In this document: positions 42,397 through 51,769 of the stretch, piece by piece
Layout: every line of letters starts with the position of its first letter
Position numbering within the stretch: position 1 is the first letter of the stretch
NCBI RefSeq assembly: GCF_016102005.1
Contig: NZ_JACFPL010000002.1
Span: forward strand, 496,001 to 560,000
Origin: Bifidobacterium choladohabitans
Lineage (GTDB): Bacteria; Actinomycetota; Actinomycetes; Actinomycetales; Bifidobacteriaceae
Length of the DNA stretch: 64,000 bases
Direction: 5' to 3'
Made by a program: the position numbers and the translations under genes
The notes under the pieces: model-generated
Told to the model about the DNA's origin: nothing
What the model saw: the letters and a program-made list of their open reading frames with translations, nothing else
Database searches by the model: none

Positions 42397-43023
42397 TCAG
42401 CGAGCGTAGAACTCGACCACGTACTGGATGTTGATCTGAACCGGGATCTCCTCCGGCTCGGGCTTGCGGACCAGGCTGGCCTTCAGGGAGGCCAGGTCCA
42501 CGTCCAGGTAGCCGGGGACTGCGGGCAGCACATCCCGGTGGACGCCTTCGGCGGCGATCTGGAAGGGGACCATGGTCTGGCTCTTGGGCTTGACCTGGAT
42601 GGTCTGGCCGGGCTTGACCCTGTAGGAGGGACGGTCCACGATGTTGCCGTCGACCAGGATGTGGCGGTGAACCACGTACTGACGGGCCTGGGCGGTGGTG
42701 CGGGCGATGCCGGCGCGCAGGACCAGGTTGTCCAGGCGGCACTCCAGCTCGCGAAGCATGGCGGCACCGGTCTGGCCGGACTCATGGGTGCCCCGCTCAT
42801 AGGCGGCACGCAGTTGCTTCTCGGAGACGCCGTACTGGGCGCGCAGCCTCTGCTTCTCGCGCAGACGGACGGCGTAGTCGGACTCGGTGCGACGGCGGCT
42901 GCGGCCGTGCTCGCCGGGGCCATAGGGGCGCTTCTCGAACAGGCGCTGGGCCTTGGGGGTCAGGGCGATGCCCAGAGCGCGGGACAGGCGGACCTGGCGA
43001 CGCGCACGCTGAATGTTAGTCAT
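42397..43023 (-). CDS. rpsD: 30S ribosomal protein S4
   Basis: The 208-residue protein is the zinc-free S4 form, beginning TNIQRARRQVRLSRALGIALTPKAQ. The S4 RNA-binding domain (RLDNLVLRAGIARTTAQARQYVVHRHI) occupies about residues 98-160. It nucleates 30S assembly. It stands outside the alpha operon, as in other actinobacteria. AAGGA precedes ATG 43023. Confidence 0.98.
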   Translation of the reverse strand: MTNIQRARRQVRLSRALGIALTPKAQRLFEKRPYGPGEHGRSRRRTESDYAVRLREKQRLRAQYGVSEKQLRAAYERGTHESGQTGAAMLRELECRLDNLVLRAGIARTTAQARQYVVHRHILVDGNIVDRPSYRVKPGQTIQVKPKSQTMVPFQIAAEGVHRDVLPAVPGYLDVDLASLKASLVRKPEPEEIPVQINIQYVVEFYAR

Positions 43024-43342
43024 TGATGCAATCCTTACTTGCTTCTGTCGTTATCTGAACGAAGACGGCCGGAACCGTCGAGTCAGGCCTCTCCAATGCT
43101 TCACCGTGCCAAGCACGAACGACCTTGCGGCCGCCGACCCATTGATGGGCTGAGACTCCAGATAGGTCCGCGCACAAATGCGCAAACCAAGTGTTCATTA
43201 AACCACATGAGCCCGACCGGCGACAGTAGGTATGTTGTGATATATTCATACCAACGGTCGGTATGATATTCAGTCAAGGCTGGCTGACTCCCCCCAACCG
43301 ATCAGCGACGACTCGTCTCAGCGACCTGAAAGGAAAACGGCC
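43024..43342. other. rpsD/tetR divergent intergenic region (319 bp)
   Basis: No gene is seen. On the rpsD side the leader has small stems (GACGG-6 nt-CCGTC near 43060-43075 and GCGCA/TGCGC near 43170-43185) that could be an S4-responsive leader. The tetR side holds the operator described separately. Confidence 0.5.
43247..43265 (+). promoter_or_regulatory. TetR-type operator and promoter region
   Basis: CATACC-7 nt-GGTATG is an inverted repeat whose core ACCAACGGTCGGT resembles TetR/AcrR-family sites. It overlaps TATGAT at 43262-43267, a good -10 element, 76 bases before the tetR ATG. Autorepression by the adjacent regulator is inferred. Confidence 0.6.
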
Positions 43343-44029
43343 ATGGCCCGCAACGCACATCCTGAGCTGACGCAGGAACGAATCATCAAAGCCGCCACGG
43401 AGCTCTTCACCCGTCAGGGCTACGACAAAACCAGTATGCAGGACATCATCGATGCGACCGGAGGCCTGAGCAGAGGGGCCGTCTACCACCATTTTCGATC
43501 CAAGGAAGACCTCTTCGACGCCGTGGCCGACAGGTTGATGAAGGCGATGAGTGAGACGACCGGCAAGAACCATGCTCGCTCGAAGCAAGGCACGGCTTTG
43601 GAGCAGCTGCAGTCCCTCTTCTCCACCAAGCGAGCGCAAAAGAGACTGGATGCCGCGAATCTGATGTTCCGCAAATTCAACCCAAAGGCCAATCCCAAGA
43701 TGATCGGCATGGAATTCACCGCCTTGGTGGACGAGCGGGACGACTTTGTCGACCTGATCACACAGGGCAATCAGGACGGATCAATGCATGTGAACCAGGT
43801 CGAACAAGCCGCGGAGATCCTCCGCCTGCTGGCCAACATGTGGCTGCTGCCCTTCTTTCGCCAAGGCACGCAAGCTGAGCTGCGCACCAGAGCCGCCTGT
43901 TTCTTCACGATCATGCAAAGCTTGGGCATCCCCCTGCAAGATCAGGGATTCTCGGACCTTCTGGCATCCTTCGGCACCGACGCCAAAAGCAACGACCATG
44001 AGAAGACTGAAAGCGAAGTCGCGATATGA
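43343..44029 (+). CDS. TetR/AcrR family transcriptional regulator
   Basis: The 228-residue protein has a standard N-terminal helix-turn-helix at residues about 30-52 (TSMQDIIDATGGLSRGAVYHHF), and a C-terminal ligand and dimerisation domain without recognisable specificity. Its stop overlaps the ATG of the MFS gene (ATGA), so it almost certainly controls that pump. GAAAGGAAAA precedes the ATG. Codon use is slightly more AT-rich than in the neighbouring housekeeping genes. Confidence 0.9.
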   Translation: MARNAHPELTQERIIKAATELFTRQGYDKTSMQDIIDATGGLSRGAVYHHFRSKEDLFDAVADRLMKAMSETTGKNHARSKQGTALEQLQSLFSTKRAQKRLDAANLMFRKFNPKANPKMIGMEFTALVDERDDFVDLITQGNQDGSMHVNQVEQAAEILRLLANMWLLPFFRQGTQAELRTRAACFFTIMQSLGIPLQDQGFSDLLASFGTDAKSNDHEKTESEVAI

Positions 44030-45303
44030 ACCCGCCCGCTCACGACCAAGCTCCAAGTAGAGACCGCTCCAAGGGCAGAGGGCTGCTGACACTGCCCTTC
44101 ATTGCTCTTCTGACGACTGAGATTCTCTCCAATCTGGGGCAAACATGTTTGGTCTTCGCCCTTCCGCTTCACCTGCTCAACATCTCAGGATCGGCATCCC
44201 TCTATGGCATGGTCTCTGCTCTGGCGGTCCTTCCATCCATACTCCTGACCCCCCTGGGCGGAGCTCTGGCCGACCGGCTGCACAAGCAGTCCACCATGGC
44301 GGTGCTGGACATTCTGTCAGCATTGACCGCCTTCTTGTACATCCTGATAAGCCAGAAGATTGACCCGGTTTTTTTGACCGTGGCCTGCATGATGCTGGTC
44401 AATGCCTACAGGGCCTGTTACAGCCCAACCGTGCAAGCAGCCCTTCACTGCCTGGCGGACAGCAAAGACCTGACCCGCGCCTCAGCCCTGGTTTCCCAGG
44501 CGATCTCCCTGGTGGGAATGATCGGGCCAGTGTTGGCTGGCATGGTCATGGGCTTCTTCGGAATCATGCAAGTGGTCGGGGTTGCCGCCTTGGTCTGTCT
44601 TCTCTCTGCCGTCTGGATCAGAATTGCCGTCAGGATTCCTGAACCAGCACAGGACACCTCCCAAGGTCCGAGAGCACTGGTGGGCCATCTGGTCGCGGAC
44701 ACCAAAGCCGCTGCACAATTTCTGGTCAGGCACAGCAACCTCAAAGTGGTCATAGGACTCAGCCTGGCGGCCAACCTGATCTTTGCCTCGTACATCAACG
44801 TGGCCCTGCCATATATGATCACTCGGACACTGGGTCTGAGCAATGCCATGCAGGGGCTGGCCGAAGGGATACTGGCCTGCGGGAGCCTGCTTGGAGCCAT
44901 CCTGGTGTCCATCCGCCCAACCTGGTTCTATCTGCAACGGATACCCATGCTGCTCTCGGGCAGCGCCCTGGTCCTCCTGCCCATTGCAGCAGGACTGCTT
45001 CTGCATTTGCCGACTTATGTCCTCTTCGCCCTGGTAACCGGATGCATGGCTCTGGCTGCGGGAATGGTGCAGACGGTCAACATCACTTCCATGTCCTACG
45101 AGCAGATTCATACCCCTGCAATGCTGATAGGCAAAGTAATAGGGCTGACCAACAGTCTATGCATGTGCGCGATTCCGCTGGGACAGGCCGCCTTCGGCCC
45201 GCTGATCGACCACTGCCCCATGACCCTGATCATCACTGGGGTGGTCACGGTGACACTACTGACATGTCTGATTGCCAGACTGGCCATGAAGCCGGATGAA
45301 TGA
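44026..45303 (+). CDS. MFS transporter, probable drug or toxin efflux
   Basis: The 425-residue protein has about 12 hydrophobic segments and the MFS motif A-like loop GGALADRLHKQSTM between helices 2 and 3. It resembles the macrolide-efflux/enterobactin-exporter branch (MFS_3). Substrate cannot be read from sequence. Coupled translation with the TetR gene indicates substrate-induced expression. Confidence 0.87.
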   Translation: MNPPAHDQAPSRDRSKGRGLLTLPFIALLTTEILSNLGQTCLVFALPLHLLNISGSASLYGMVSALAVLPSILLTPLGGALADRLHKQSTMAVLDILSALTAFLYILISQKIDPVFLTVACMMLVNAYRACYSPTVQAALHCLADSKDLTRASALVSQAISLVGMIGPVLAGMVMGFFGIMQVVGVAALVCLLSAVWIRIAVRIPEPAQDTSQGPRALVGHLVADTKAAAQFLVRHSNLKVVIGLSLAANLIFASYINVALPYMITRTLGLSNAMQGLAEGILACGSLLGAILVSIRPTWFYLQRIPMLLSGSALVLLPIAAGLLLHLPTYVLFALVTGCMALAAGMVQTVNITSMSYEQIHTPAMLIGKVIGLTNSLCMCAIPLGQAAFGPLIDHCPMTLIITGVVTVTLLTCLIARLAMKPDE

Positions 45304-45417
45304 TCAACGAAGTGAAGGCCTTTTGAATGCCGCGCCGGCGCTTTTTCGCCATTGACGACCAGGGACCCATCGCTTAGCGACATAGACACAAAAGCGTCTC
45401 AATAAGGCTGACAGGCC

Positions 45418-45990
45418 TTACTTTGCTGAGGGGACTGTCTCGCAAATCCTCCGAGTGAAGGCGTCGCGGCGTTCAGGTGTATCAATCTTCGAATCTATGC
45501 AGCCCAGAATGCTGGCCCCGGTGAATTTGATACCGCAGAATTTCAGGATGGAGTACTTCCATCGGGTCACGGTGGAGCCATACATCTTGGAGACGAAGGC
45601 CGGCCCATGGCTGCTACTGATAATTTGCGCCGTCTTGCCTCTGAGCAGCCCCTCCGACTTAAGGCTGCTCTCATATCTGTAGGCAAATTGGGGCGTGAGT
45701 ACCCTATCCAGCCAGCCCTTGAGGATGGCCGGTTCGCCCGCCCACCAAATGGGGAAGACGAAGACCAGATGATCGGCTCGTGCAACCATGTTTTGATAAC
45801 GCTTAGGCGCTGATTCGTCCTCCATGTGCTTGACATAGCCGTAGCGAAGCACTGGGTCAAAGTCTTCCTGGCTGAGGTCGATCATTTCGACCGTGTGGCC
45901 TTTACGCCGGGCAGCTTGTGCATAAGCCTGGGCGTTGGTGTGGCTGAAACTACCTCCATAGGGTGATCCTTGAATAACGAGTATGTTCAT
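45418..45990 (-). CDS. NAD(P)H oxidoreductase, flavodoxin-like fold (MdaB/KefF family)
   Basis: This protein of about 190 residues begins MNILVIQGSPYGGSFSHTNA, the FMN phosphate-binding loop of the NQO family, and has FPIWWAGEPAILKGWLDRVL, its second signature. It should reduce quinones or other electrophiles with NAD(P)H. The start at ATG 45990 fits the family; 17 upstream codons are probably untranslated. It has its own AT-rich promoter and lies just downstream of the ABC permease gene. Confidence 0.88.
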   Translation of the reverse strand: MNILVIQGSPYGGSFSHTNAQAYAQAARRKGHTVEMIDLSQEDFDPVLRYGYVKHMEDESAPKRYQNMVARADHLVFVFPIWWAGEPAILKGWLDRVLTPQFAYRYESSLKSEGLLRGKTAQIISSSHGPAFVSKMYGSTVTRWKYSILKFCGIKFTGASILGCIDSKIDTPERRDAFTRRICETVPSAK

Positions 45991-46047
45991 ATCATTTACT
46001 TCTTCAGTTGTGCTGCATTCGGTTTTGGCTCTATTCTCCAAAATTAT

Positions 46048-46075
46048 TTTATATTCGGTAGATTACCATAAGCAA
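46048..46075 (-). promoter_or_regulatory. putative promoter of the NAD(P)H oxidoreductase
   Basis: TTGCTT (46075-46070) and TATAAA (46053-46048) are 16 bases apart. Between them is the small palindrome GGTAATCTACC, possibly a regulator site. Confidence 0.45.
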
Positions 46076-46111
46076 AACCGTTGACAGAAAGATGATATGA
46101 ATGCGGAAAAA

Positions 46112-47449
46112 CTACCCGATCATGCTGGGGTCGGAACTGACAGGAGCGACCAGGGTGGCCCGCGTGCGCATCAGGCGGGAGACCATGAGACCGAGGCAGG
46201 CATAAGCCAGTGCAAACAGTGCGACCACGGTCAACGGAAGACCCCAGGAGGCCGGACCTGCTGCGCTGGAATCCATGATTGATTGGACTGCTGTGTTGTA
46301 CCACCAGCCCGGCGTCAATTTGCCGATGGTCTGCATGACCGGAGGCAGGGGGCCTCCCGAACTTGACCCGGAGGTGAACATAACCACCAGGCCGAAGATG
46401 ACCCCTACCGAGTTTATGAGAGAAGAGGAAGGATTGAACTGAGCAAGCATGAATCCAAAGGAGGCCGCCGACACAGCGAATATCAGCATGACGAAAAAGC
46501 TCAGCAGCACCCTCCCCCAGCCAAGCGAAACCAAGGACACCCCTGACGCCGCCATGCTGAAAGCGACGAGTGCCACGTAGTATAACCAGGAGAAGCCCGC
46601 CAGGATGAGGGCTGCTGTGAGCTCCTGTCCGTTCAGGCTGCTTGATCGCATTGGAGAGGCAAGCAGGCGGCGATGTCGGTCGGGAGAACTGAAGGCTCCG
46701 AAAAGCGTAGCAACACAGACCGTCAGCGCTGTCATCAGGGGAAAGGCAGCCAGGCCGACGGTGGTGGCGAAGCCTTCCAAGAGGGCGCCATGGTCATCAT
46801 CCTTTGGGCTGGCATGGATGCCCACATGTGGCTGGCTGCTGGCATAGTGCGATACTGCATAGGCAGCCGCATCCTCGATCGCTGCAGACGAATGCAGCTT
46901 CATGGGACCGTTTTGACCCAGATCTGGTAGCAGAGCAGTGCGAAGAGCATCGAAATAACTGTCCACCTGCAGTTGTGCCAAACTGCCGCGGCTGGAATTA
47001 TAGGAGGCAGCTGTTTCAACTTTAGGGAGATCAGTGGCTTTGCTACCGCTGTGAGCTTGGGCAGCAGTATCTTCAAGCGCATCAAGAAAGCGTTGGCCAT
47101 ATCCCGCTGGAATGATGACGGTCAAATCGCTTTTGCCGGATACATTGGCGTCCTGCAGGGCTTGAGGCTTATCTTCGACTGTCACCAGTTGGGCCGACTT
47201 GCCCAGGTACCGCTCCAGACCTTGGCCCAGCTCACAACCGACCTGGTTGCCACGGTCCCTGTTGATAACGACTATTTTCGCCTTCGCGGGTTCAAAGCGC
47301 CCAACCGAGCTTGAGGCATTGGCACGTACCGCGGCCTGCATGTTTGTGGAACCGATGACAATCATGATGAGGCTCATCCCCACCAGGTACAGGAGGAGGT
47401 AGAACTTATGCGCCCAGATGACGCGCAGTGCCGTTTTACAAGTATTCAT
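46112..47449 (-). CDS. ABC-2 type exporter permease, second subunit
   Basis: The 445-residue protein has an N-terminal membrane helix (residues 16-36), a large extracytoplasmic domain to about residue 230, and five or six C-terminal helices, the ABC-2 (NatB/YhgE-like) layout. It overlaps the preceding permease gene by 14 bases. With that protein and the ATPase it should form one exporter. Substrate is unknown; regulation by the divergent two-component system is likely. Confidence 0.85.
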   Translation of the reverse strand: MNTCKTALRVIWAHKFYLLLYLVGMSLIMIVIGSTNMQAAVRANASSSVGRFEPAKAKIVVINRDRGNQVGCELGQGLERYLGKSAQLVTVEDKPQALQDANVSGKSDLTVIIPAGYGQRFLDALEDTAAQAHSGSKATDLPKVETAASYNSSRGSLAQLQVDSYFDALRTALLPDLGQNGPMKLHSSAAIEDAAAYAVSHYASSQPHVGIHASPKDDDHGALLEGFATTVGLAAFPLMTALTVCVATLFGAFSSPDRHRRLLASPMRSSSLNGQELTAALILAGFSWLYYVALVAFSMAASGVSLVSLGWGRVLLSFFVMLIFAVSAASFGFMLAQFNPSSSLINSVGVIFGLVVMFTSGSSSGGPLPPVMQTIGKLTPGWWYNTAVQSIMDSSAAGPASWGLPLTVVALFALAYACLGLMVSRLMRTRATLVAPVSSDPSMIG

Positions 47450-48629
47450 AACGTTGTTTCCTTAGGAACAGACCACAGATGGCCAGAAAGACGGCGGTCA
47501 TGATAACCAGGATGCCGCAGGTCCGGGTGAAGGGTGCCAGGCTGTCGTAGTAGACGATGTCGTAGAAGAGGTTGGAGACCTGCTTGACGGGGTTGATCAA
47601 GTGAAGGATCGGAGCGTGCTCCTGGATGGCGTTGTTGAGGTCCATAGCCAGGCTGCCGTAGAGACCGATGAAGGCGCTCAGCGTGCAGTCGATGCCTATG
47701 ACCAGGCCAACCTTCGTTTCGGTGGAAAGTTTGGGAATGGCGCCCATCATAGAACCGAAAGCAGTGGCCATGAAGGTGCCCACGGCGATGGCTATGAGAG
47801 CTATCGGGTCACGGCCGCCGGTTTGCACGCCGCAGACTGTGCGGACGAAGATGTAGGCGACCAGGAGGCTGACTGCGGAGAAGAGCCAGGAGGCCAGGAA
47901 GGCACCTGCTGCCTGCCGCCACTTGGGGCTGGGAGAACTGGCCCGTCGGGCTCCCAGGGCTGAAAGGTTGGGCTGGGTCCTGGCAATCATCTCTGCTGCG
48001 GTGCTGGCGCCGATAAGGCAGGCCATAGCGAGCACGGCAAAGAAGTAAGGTGCGGTCATCGAAGGATTGATATGGGTCAGACGGATTTGCTTAGTGTAGG
48101 TCTGTTGGCCGGATTGCAGCAGTATTTGAGTATTTGGCAAGGCCAAGGTTGAGCTTGCCGAGTTGGCCTGATTGAAGCTGACTAGCGAGGCGGAGAGAAT
48201 AGAGACCGTTATGCCTTCTGAGGCAGTTGAGTCGGATTGGATGTTGGCGGCTTCACGATCGGACAGGACCATGTTGACCCGTCCGTCAGAACCCGCGTAC
48301 AGGTAGCCGATGTCCTTCTGACTATCCAGACGTGTGTCTGCTTCGGCCCTGGAAGCCACTGTCGTCGGGATAAGCAGCTGAGTCTCATCGGTCCCTGCCT
48401 TGGGTTTCTTCGATAGTGATGAAACCAATTCGTCAGCGCCCAGGCTGGCTTTCCAGTTGGCGTCAGAGACTATGGCGAAATGTTGCGCCTCGGCAGAGTA
48501 ACCGTCTTGCAGGTTGCCCATGATGCCCAGCATCAGAGCGGCCAATATGACTGGAAATGCCAGTACCCAGAAGAGGGAGGAGGTGTTGCGTATCGAGGTC
48601 TTGACGTTGATCAGGAATGAGTTCCACAT
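47436..48629 (-). CDS. ABC-2 type exporter permease, first subunit
   Basis: The 397-residue protein has the same topology as its neighbour: one N-terminal helix (residues 19-37), an extracytoplasmic domain to about 190, then a helix cluster ending in KQRYEYL. AAGGAG precedes ATG 48629. Two unequal permeases with one ATPase suggests a heterodimeric channel. Confidence 0.86.
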   Translation of the reverse strand: MWNSFLINVKTSIRNTSSLFWVLAFPVILAALMLGIMGNLQDGYSAEAQHFAIVSDANWKASLGADELVSSLSKKPKAGTDETQLLIPTTVASRAEADTRLDSQKDIGYLYAGSDGRVNMVLSDREAANIQSDSTASEGITVSILSASLVSFNQANSASSTLALPNTQILLQSGQQTYTKQIRLTHINPSMTAPYFFAVLAMACLIGASTAAEMIARTQPNLSALGARRASSPSPKWRQAAGAFLASWLFSAVSLLVAYIFVRTVCGVQTGGRDPIALIAIAVGTFMATAFGSMMGAIPKLSTETKVGLVIGIDCTLSAFIGLYGSLAMDLNNAIQEHAPILHLINPVKQVSNLFYDIVYYDSLAPFTRTCGILVIMTAVFLAICGLFLRKQRYEYL

Positions 48630-48669
48630 GAATAGGTGCTCCTTACGGCAATTGAGCCTGGGACCGCGC

Positions 48670-49626
48670 TCAGTCGCGCAGTTCCTTGCCGGTCAGTTCC
48701 AGAAACACGTCGTTCAGGGATGGCGGACGGCTGGTCAGGTGGCCGTAGCTGGTCTGGGTGGATTCCAGGACCGTCAGCACATCCTGCAGGTTGTGCTCGC
48801 CCTGCCGGCAGTGGATGACCAGCTCCTTGCCGTCATAGTCGACGGACTGGGTCAGAGGCAGGGCGCGGATCTTGGCCAGAGTGGACTCCTGCAGGTCCAG
48901 GGTCTCGACGGTGACCTGCTCGCCGGCCTGGACCATGCCCTTGAGTTTCTCAGCAGTGCCCAGGGCGATCTGTCGGCCGTGGTCCATGATCATGATCCGC
49001 GTGCAGATCTGCTCCACCTCCTCCATGTAATGGCTGGTGTAGACCACGGTGGCCCCCTGGGCGTTCAGCCGCTCGATGCCTTCCAGGATGGCGTTGCGGC
49101 TCTGGGGATCCACGGCGACGGTGGGCTCGTCGAAGCAGATGAGGTCGGGCTGATGGGCGATGCCACAGGCGATGTTGAGCCTGCGCAACAGACCGCCCGA
49201 CAGCTTGCCGGGACGGAACTTGCGGAAGTCGCCCAGCCCTACGAAGTCTATGGCCTGTTCCACCAGCTCCTTGCGGTCGGCCTTCCTAGGCACATAGAGG
49301 GAGCAGAAATAGTCAATGTTCTCCTGCACGTTCAGTTCATTGAAAACAGCCACATTCTGTGGAACCACGCCGATATGACTTTTGAGGTCATAGGAGGTCG
49401 GGGTCATCTCCTGCCCGAATATCCGAACCGTCCCCGATTCATAGCTGAGCAGTGCCAGGATGCAGTTGATGGCGGTTGACTTGCCTGAACCATTGGGGCC
49501 GAGCAGTCCGAATACCTCACCACGACCGACTTCCATATCGAAGTGGTCCAAGGCCACCATGTCACCGTAGCGCTTCACCAATGCTCTGACCTGCAAGGCC
49601 GGCTCTTGCTCACGTGAACTGTTCAT
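48670..49626 (-). CDS. ABC exporter ATP-binding protein
   Basis: The 318-residue ATPase has Walker A GPNGSGKST at residues 43-51, Q-loop VVPQNVAVF, Walker B LICFDEPTVAVD and H-loop YTSHYMEEVEQ. The signature reads LSGGLLRRLNIACG, with Leu in place of the usual Gln, as in NatA-like exporters. A C-terminal domain of about 90 residues follows. First gene of the three-gene exporter operon. Confidence 0.92.
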   Translation of the reverse strand: MNSSREQEPALQVRALVKRYGDMVALDHFDMEVGRGEVFGLLGPNGSGKSTAINCILALLSYESGTVRIFGQEMTPTSYDLKSHIGVVPQNVAVFNELNVQENIDYFCSLYVPRKADRKELVEQAIDFVGLGDFRKFRPGKLSGGLLRRLNIACGIAHQPDLICFDEPTVAVDPQSRNAILEGIERLNAQGATVVYTSHYMEEVEQICTRIMIMDHGRQIALGTAEKLKGMVQAGEQVTVETLDLQESTLAKIRALPLTQSVDYDGKELVIHCRQGEHNLQDVLTVLESTQTSYGHLTSRPPSLNDVFLELTGKELRD

Positions 49627-49805
49627 GATTCCATCATCCCAGCTATGGCTGGCCCAACACCGTGACAGCCGTCATCGATATTGTGGATGTTCGAATCAGA
49701 CCTATTACATTTGTCATGGGTACTCCCGCATGCGGATAGGCGCAGGAAGGGGTAGCCCGCCAATTATTATTTGAGACAGTAGGACAACAGGGCGAGGAGA
49801 CATTC

Positions 49806-51068
49806 ATGGGCAGGATAGCTGGTTGGCTGGTCCTGCTTGCTTTGGGGACCTTATGCGGATCATGGTATGGTTCAGGGGTTTCAGCAACCCTGATCGCCGG
49901 CCTCCTGGCCTCTCTAGCCGCAGGGGCCCTGTGTGAATGGCTGCTGCCGGCGCCAGGTTCCATGTGGGGCGGCGCTCTGGTGTCGCTTTTGGCAATGTTC
50001 ATACCTGTCTGGCTTTTCTTCTTGCCGGCTCTGGCCTTCGAGGCGGGAGTCGGACTCGGAACCATGGTTCCAGCTACCGGATCAGCCGACTTTAAAAACA
50101 CCCAGGCCAAGGACTCTGTGCTGGCCTCCCTCAGGCAGCTCTTGGCCTTGCTGCCTGCATTCTTTTGGCTGATACCTGCCATCACTGACCTCATACTGTT
50201 CAGAGGCCTCACCCAAGGCTATGCGCTGCTTGCTTTGTTGACATCAGCACTGACGCAAGGCGGCGGACTGGCATGTGCGCACTTGGCCGTGGCTAAGGGT
50301 CGTGAATGGCGGATTGAAGACACCGAGCGCTACCGGATTCGCCAATTGCACGGCCGCATCAACGACCTGGACGAGGAGCGGGCCCAGGCAACCCGGATGG
50401 CGCATTTATCCGAGCGAACCCGGATCGCCCGAGATATTCATGACAATGTGGGCCACCAGCTCACCCGCGCCATCATGCAGATCCAGGCTGGCCGTGCGGT
50501 GGCTGAAAGCAAGGGCGATCAGGCTACCGAGCATATGCTGGATGATGTCGGCAAGACCCTGAATGAGGCCATGACCACAATTCGTCGTTCGGTGCATGAC
50601 TTGGAGGATGAGGGCACCGACTTCGCATCCCAGATGGAGGAAGCCAGCTCCGAGGCTTCTATGGGGCGGCTGAAGGTCGATCTGAACAACGGCATCGAGA
50701 CAGCGCCTGCACCAGTGTGCCGTTGCCTGGCCACCATTGTTCGTGAGGCCCTTACCAATACGATCCGCCATTCTTCAGCCAAGTCAGCGCAGGTGGTTCT
50801 GCGCGACCTTCCGGCCTTCTGGCAAATGGTGGTGCAGGATGACGGCGGGAGTCAGCAGTCGCAGCCTGACGGCACGCACCCAAAGGAGCCAGAGCTCCAG
50901 CGCGGCATGGGGCTGGCTGATATGGAGGCCAGGGCCAGAGCCTTGGGCGGCACGGCCAACAGCGGTCCCAACCGACAAGGATGGAAGGTCTTCGTATCCT
51001 TGCCCAAGGAGCCCTGGTCCAGCCACAGCACAGATGAGCAAGTAGAGGATAAGAAGGTCATGGCATGA
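49806..51068 (+). CDS. NarL-type sensor histidine kinase
   Basis: The 420-residue protein has five or six N-terminal membrane segments (about residues 5-165) with little extracellular loop. A coiled linker and a HisKA_3 dimerisation domain follow, with the phosphoacceptor His212 in RDIHDNVGHQLT. The degenerate ATPase domain has REALTNTIRHS (N box) and GLADMEARARALGG (G box). Such intramembrane sensors often detect envelope stress or the substrate of a linked ABC exporter. GAGGAG supports ATG 49806. It is coupled to the response regulator. Confidence 0.9.
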   Translation: MGRIAGWLVLLALGTLCGSWYGSGVSATLIAGLLASLAAGALCEWLLPAPGSMWGGALVSLLAMFIPVWLFFLPALAFEAGVGLGTMVPATGSADFKNTQAKDSVLASLRQLLALLPAFFWLIPAITDLILFRGLTQGYALLALLTSALTQGGGLACAHLAVAKGREWRIEDTERYRIRQLHGRINDLDEERAQATRMAHLSERTRIARDIHDNVGHQLTRAIMQIQAGRAVAESKGDQATEHMLDDVGKTLNEAMTTIRRSVHDLEDEGTDFASQMEEASSEASMGRLKVDLNNGIETAPAPVCRCLATIVREALTNTIRHSSAKSAQVVLRDLPAFWQMVVQDDGGSQQSQPDGTHPKEPELQRGMGLADMEARARALGGTANSGPNRQGWKVFVSLPKEPWSSHSTDEQVEDKKVMA

Positions 51069-51718
51069 AAGTCGCTATCGCTGATGACGATCCGATTGTC
51101 TGCTCATCCCTGTCAACGATTCTGACGGCTACCGGTACTGCAGACGTGATCTGGACAGCCAATGACGGCCAGTCAGCCCTTGAGAGTTTTCAGGCCCCTG
51201 GCGGCAGGCCTGACGTGCTGCTGCTTGACGTGCAGATGCCGGGCATGGATGGCCTGGAGGCGGCCGAACGCATCATCGCCATGGATTCGGCTGCCCGTGT
51301 GCTCTTTCTGACCACCTTTGCAGACAAGGAATATATTTCCCGCGCCCTGGCCCTGGGAGCCAAGGGGTATGTGATCAAGCAGGACGTGGCCTCGGTGGTG
51401 CCGGCCCTCCAGGCCGTCATGGCCGGGCAGACGGTTCTCGGAGCCGAGGCCGTGGCTAATCTGTCGCTTGGTAAGCAGGAGGAGCAGACGCGAAAGGACC
51501 CGTCCAAGCCTGTTCCCCGGCGCTTCCAAACCTTGACCGACCGCGAACGTGAAATCGTCGCTCTGGTGGCCGATGGCCTCGATAACCAGGCCATCGCCAG
51601 GCGGCTTTGCCTCAGCGAAGGCACCGTCCGCAATCACATCTCCGCCATCCTGGCCAAGACCAACCTGGCCAACCGCACCCAGCTCGCCGTGGAATGGCTG
51701 TCCTCGCAAGAGTCATGA
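51065..51718 (+). CDS. LuxR/NarL family response regulator
   Basis: A 217-residue regulator. The receiver has acidic residues Asp7-Asp9, phosphoacceptor Asp55 in LLLDVQMPGMDG, and the Lys of AKGYVIKQD. The C-terminal LuxR helix-turn-helix (LTDREREIVALVADGLDNQAIARRL) occupies about residues 150-210. Its ATG overlaps the kinase stop (ATGA). The divergent ABC exporter 1.4 kb away is its most likely target. Confidence 0.94.
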   Translation: MKVAIADDDPIVCSSLSTILTATGTADVIWTANDGQSALESFQAPGGRPDVLLLDVQMPGMDGLEAAERIIAMDSAARVLFLTTFADKEYISRALALGAKGYVIKQDVASVVPALQAVMAGQTVLGAEAVANLSLGKQEEQTRKDPSKPVPRRFQTLTDREREIVALVADGLDNQAIARRLCLSEGTVRNHISAILAKTNLANRTQLAVEWLSSQES

Positions 51719-51769
51719 ACGCATAGATTCTGTGGTCCCGTCCGTGGGTAGGTCCTGATTCTCGATCGT

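Noticed and set aside
45304-45417. GCGCCGGCGC followed by TTTTT after the MFS gene, as a terminator
   Set aside because: The palindrome leaves no loop when folded; the second hairpin at 45403-45420 overlaps a stop codon and has no adjacent T run.
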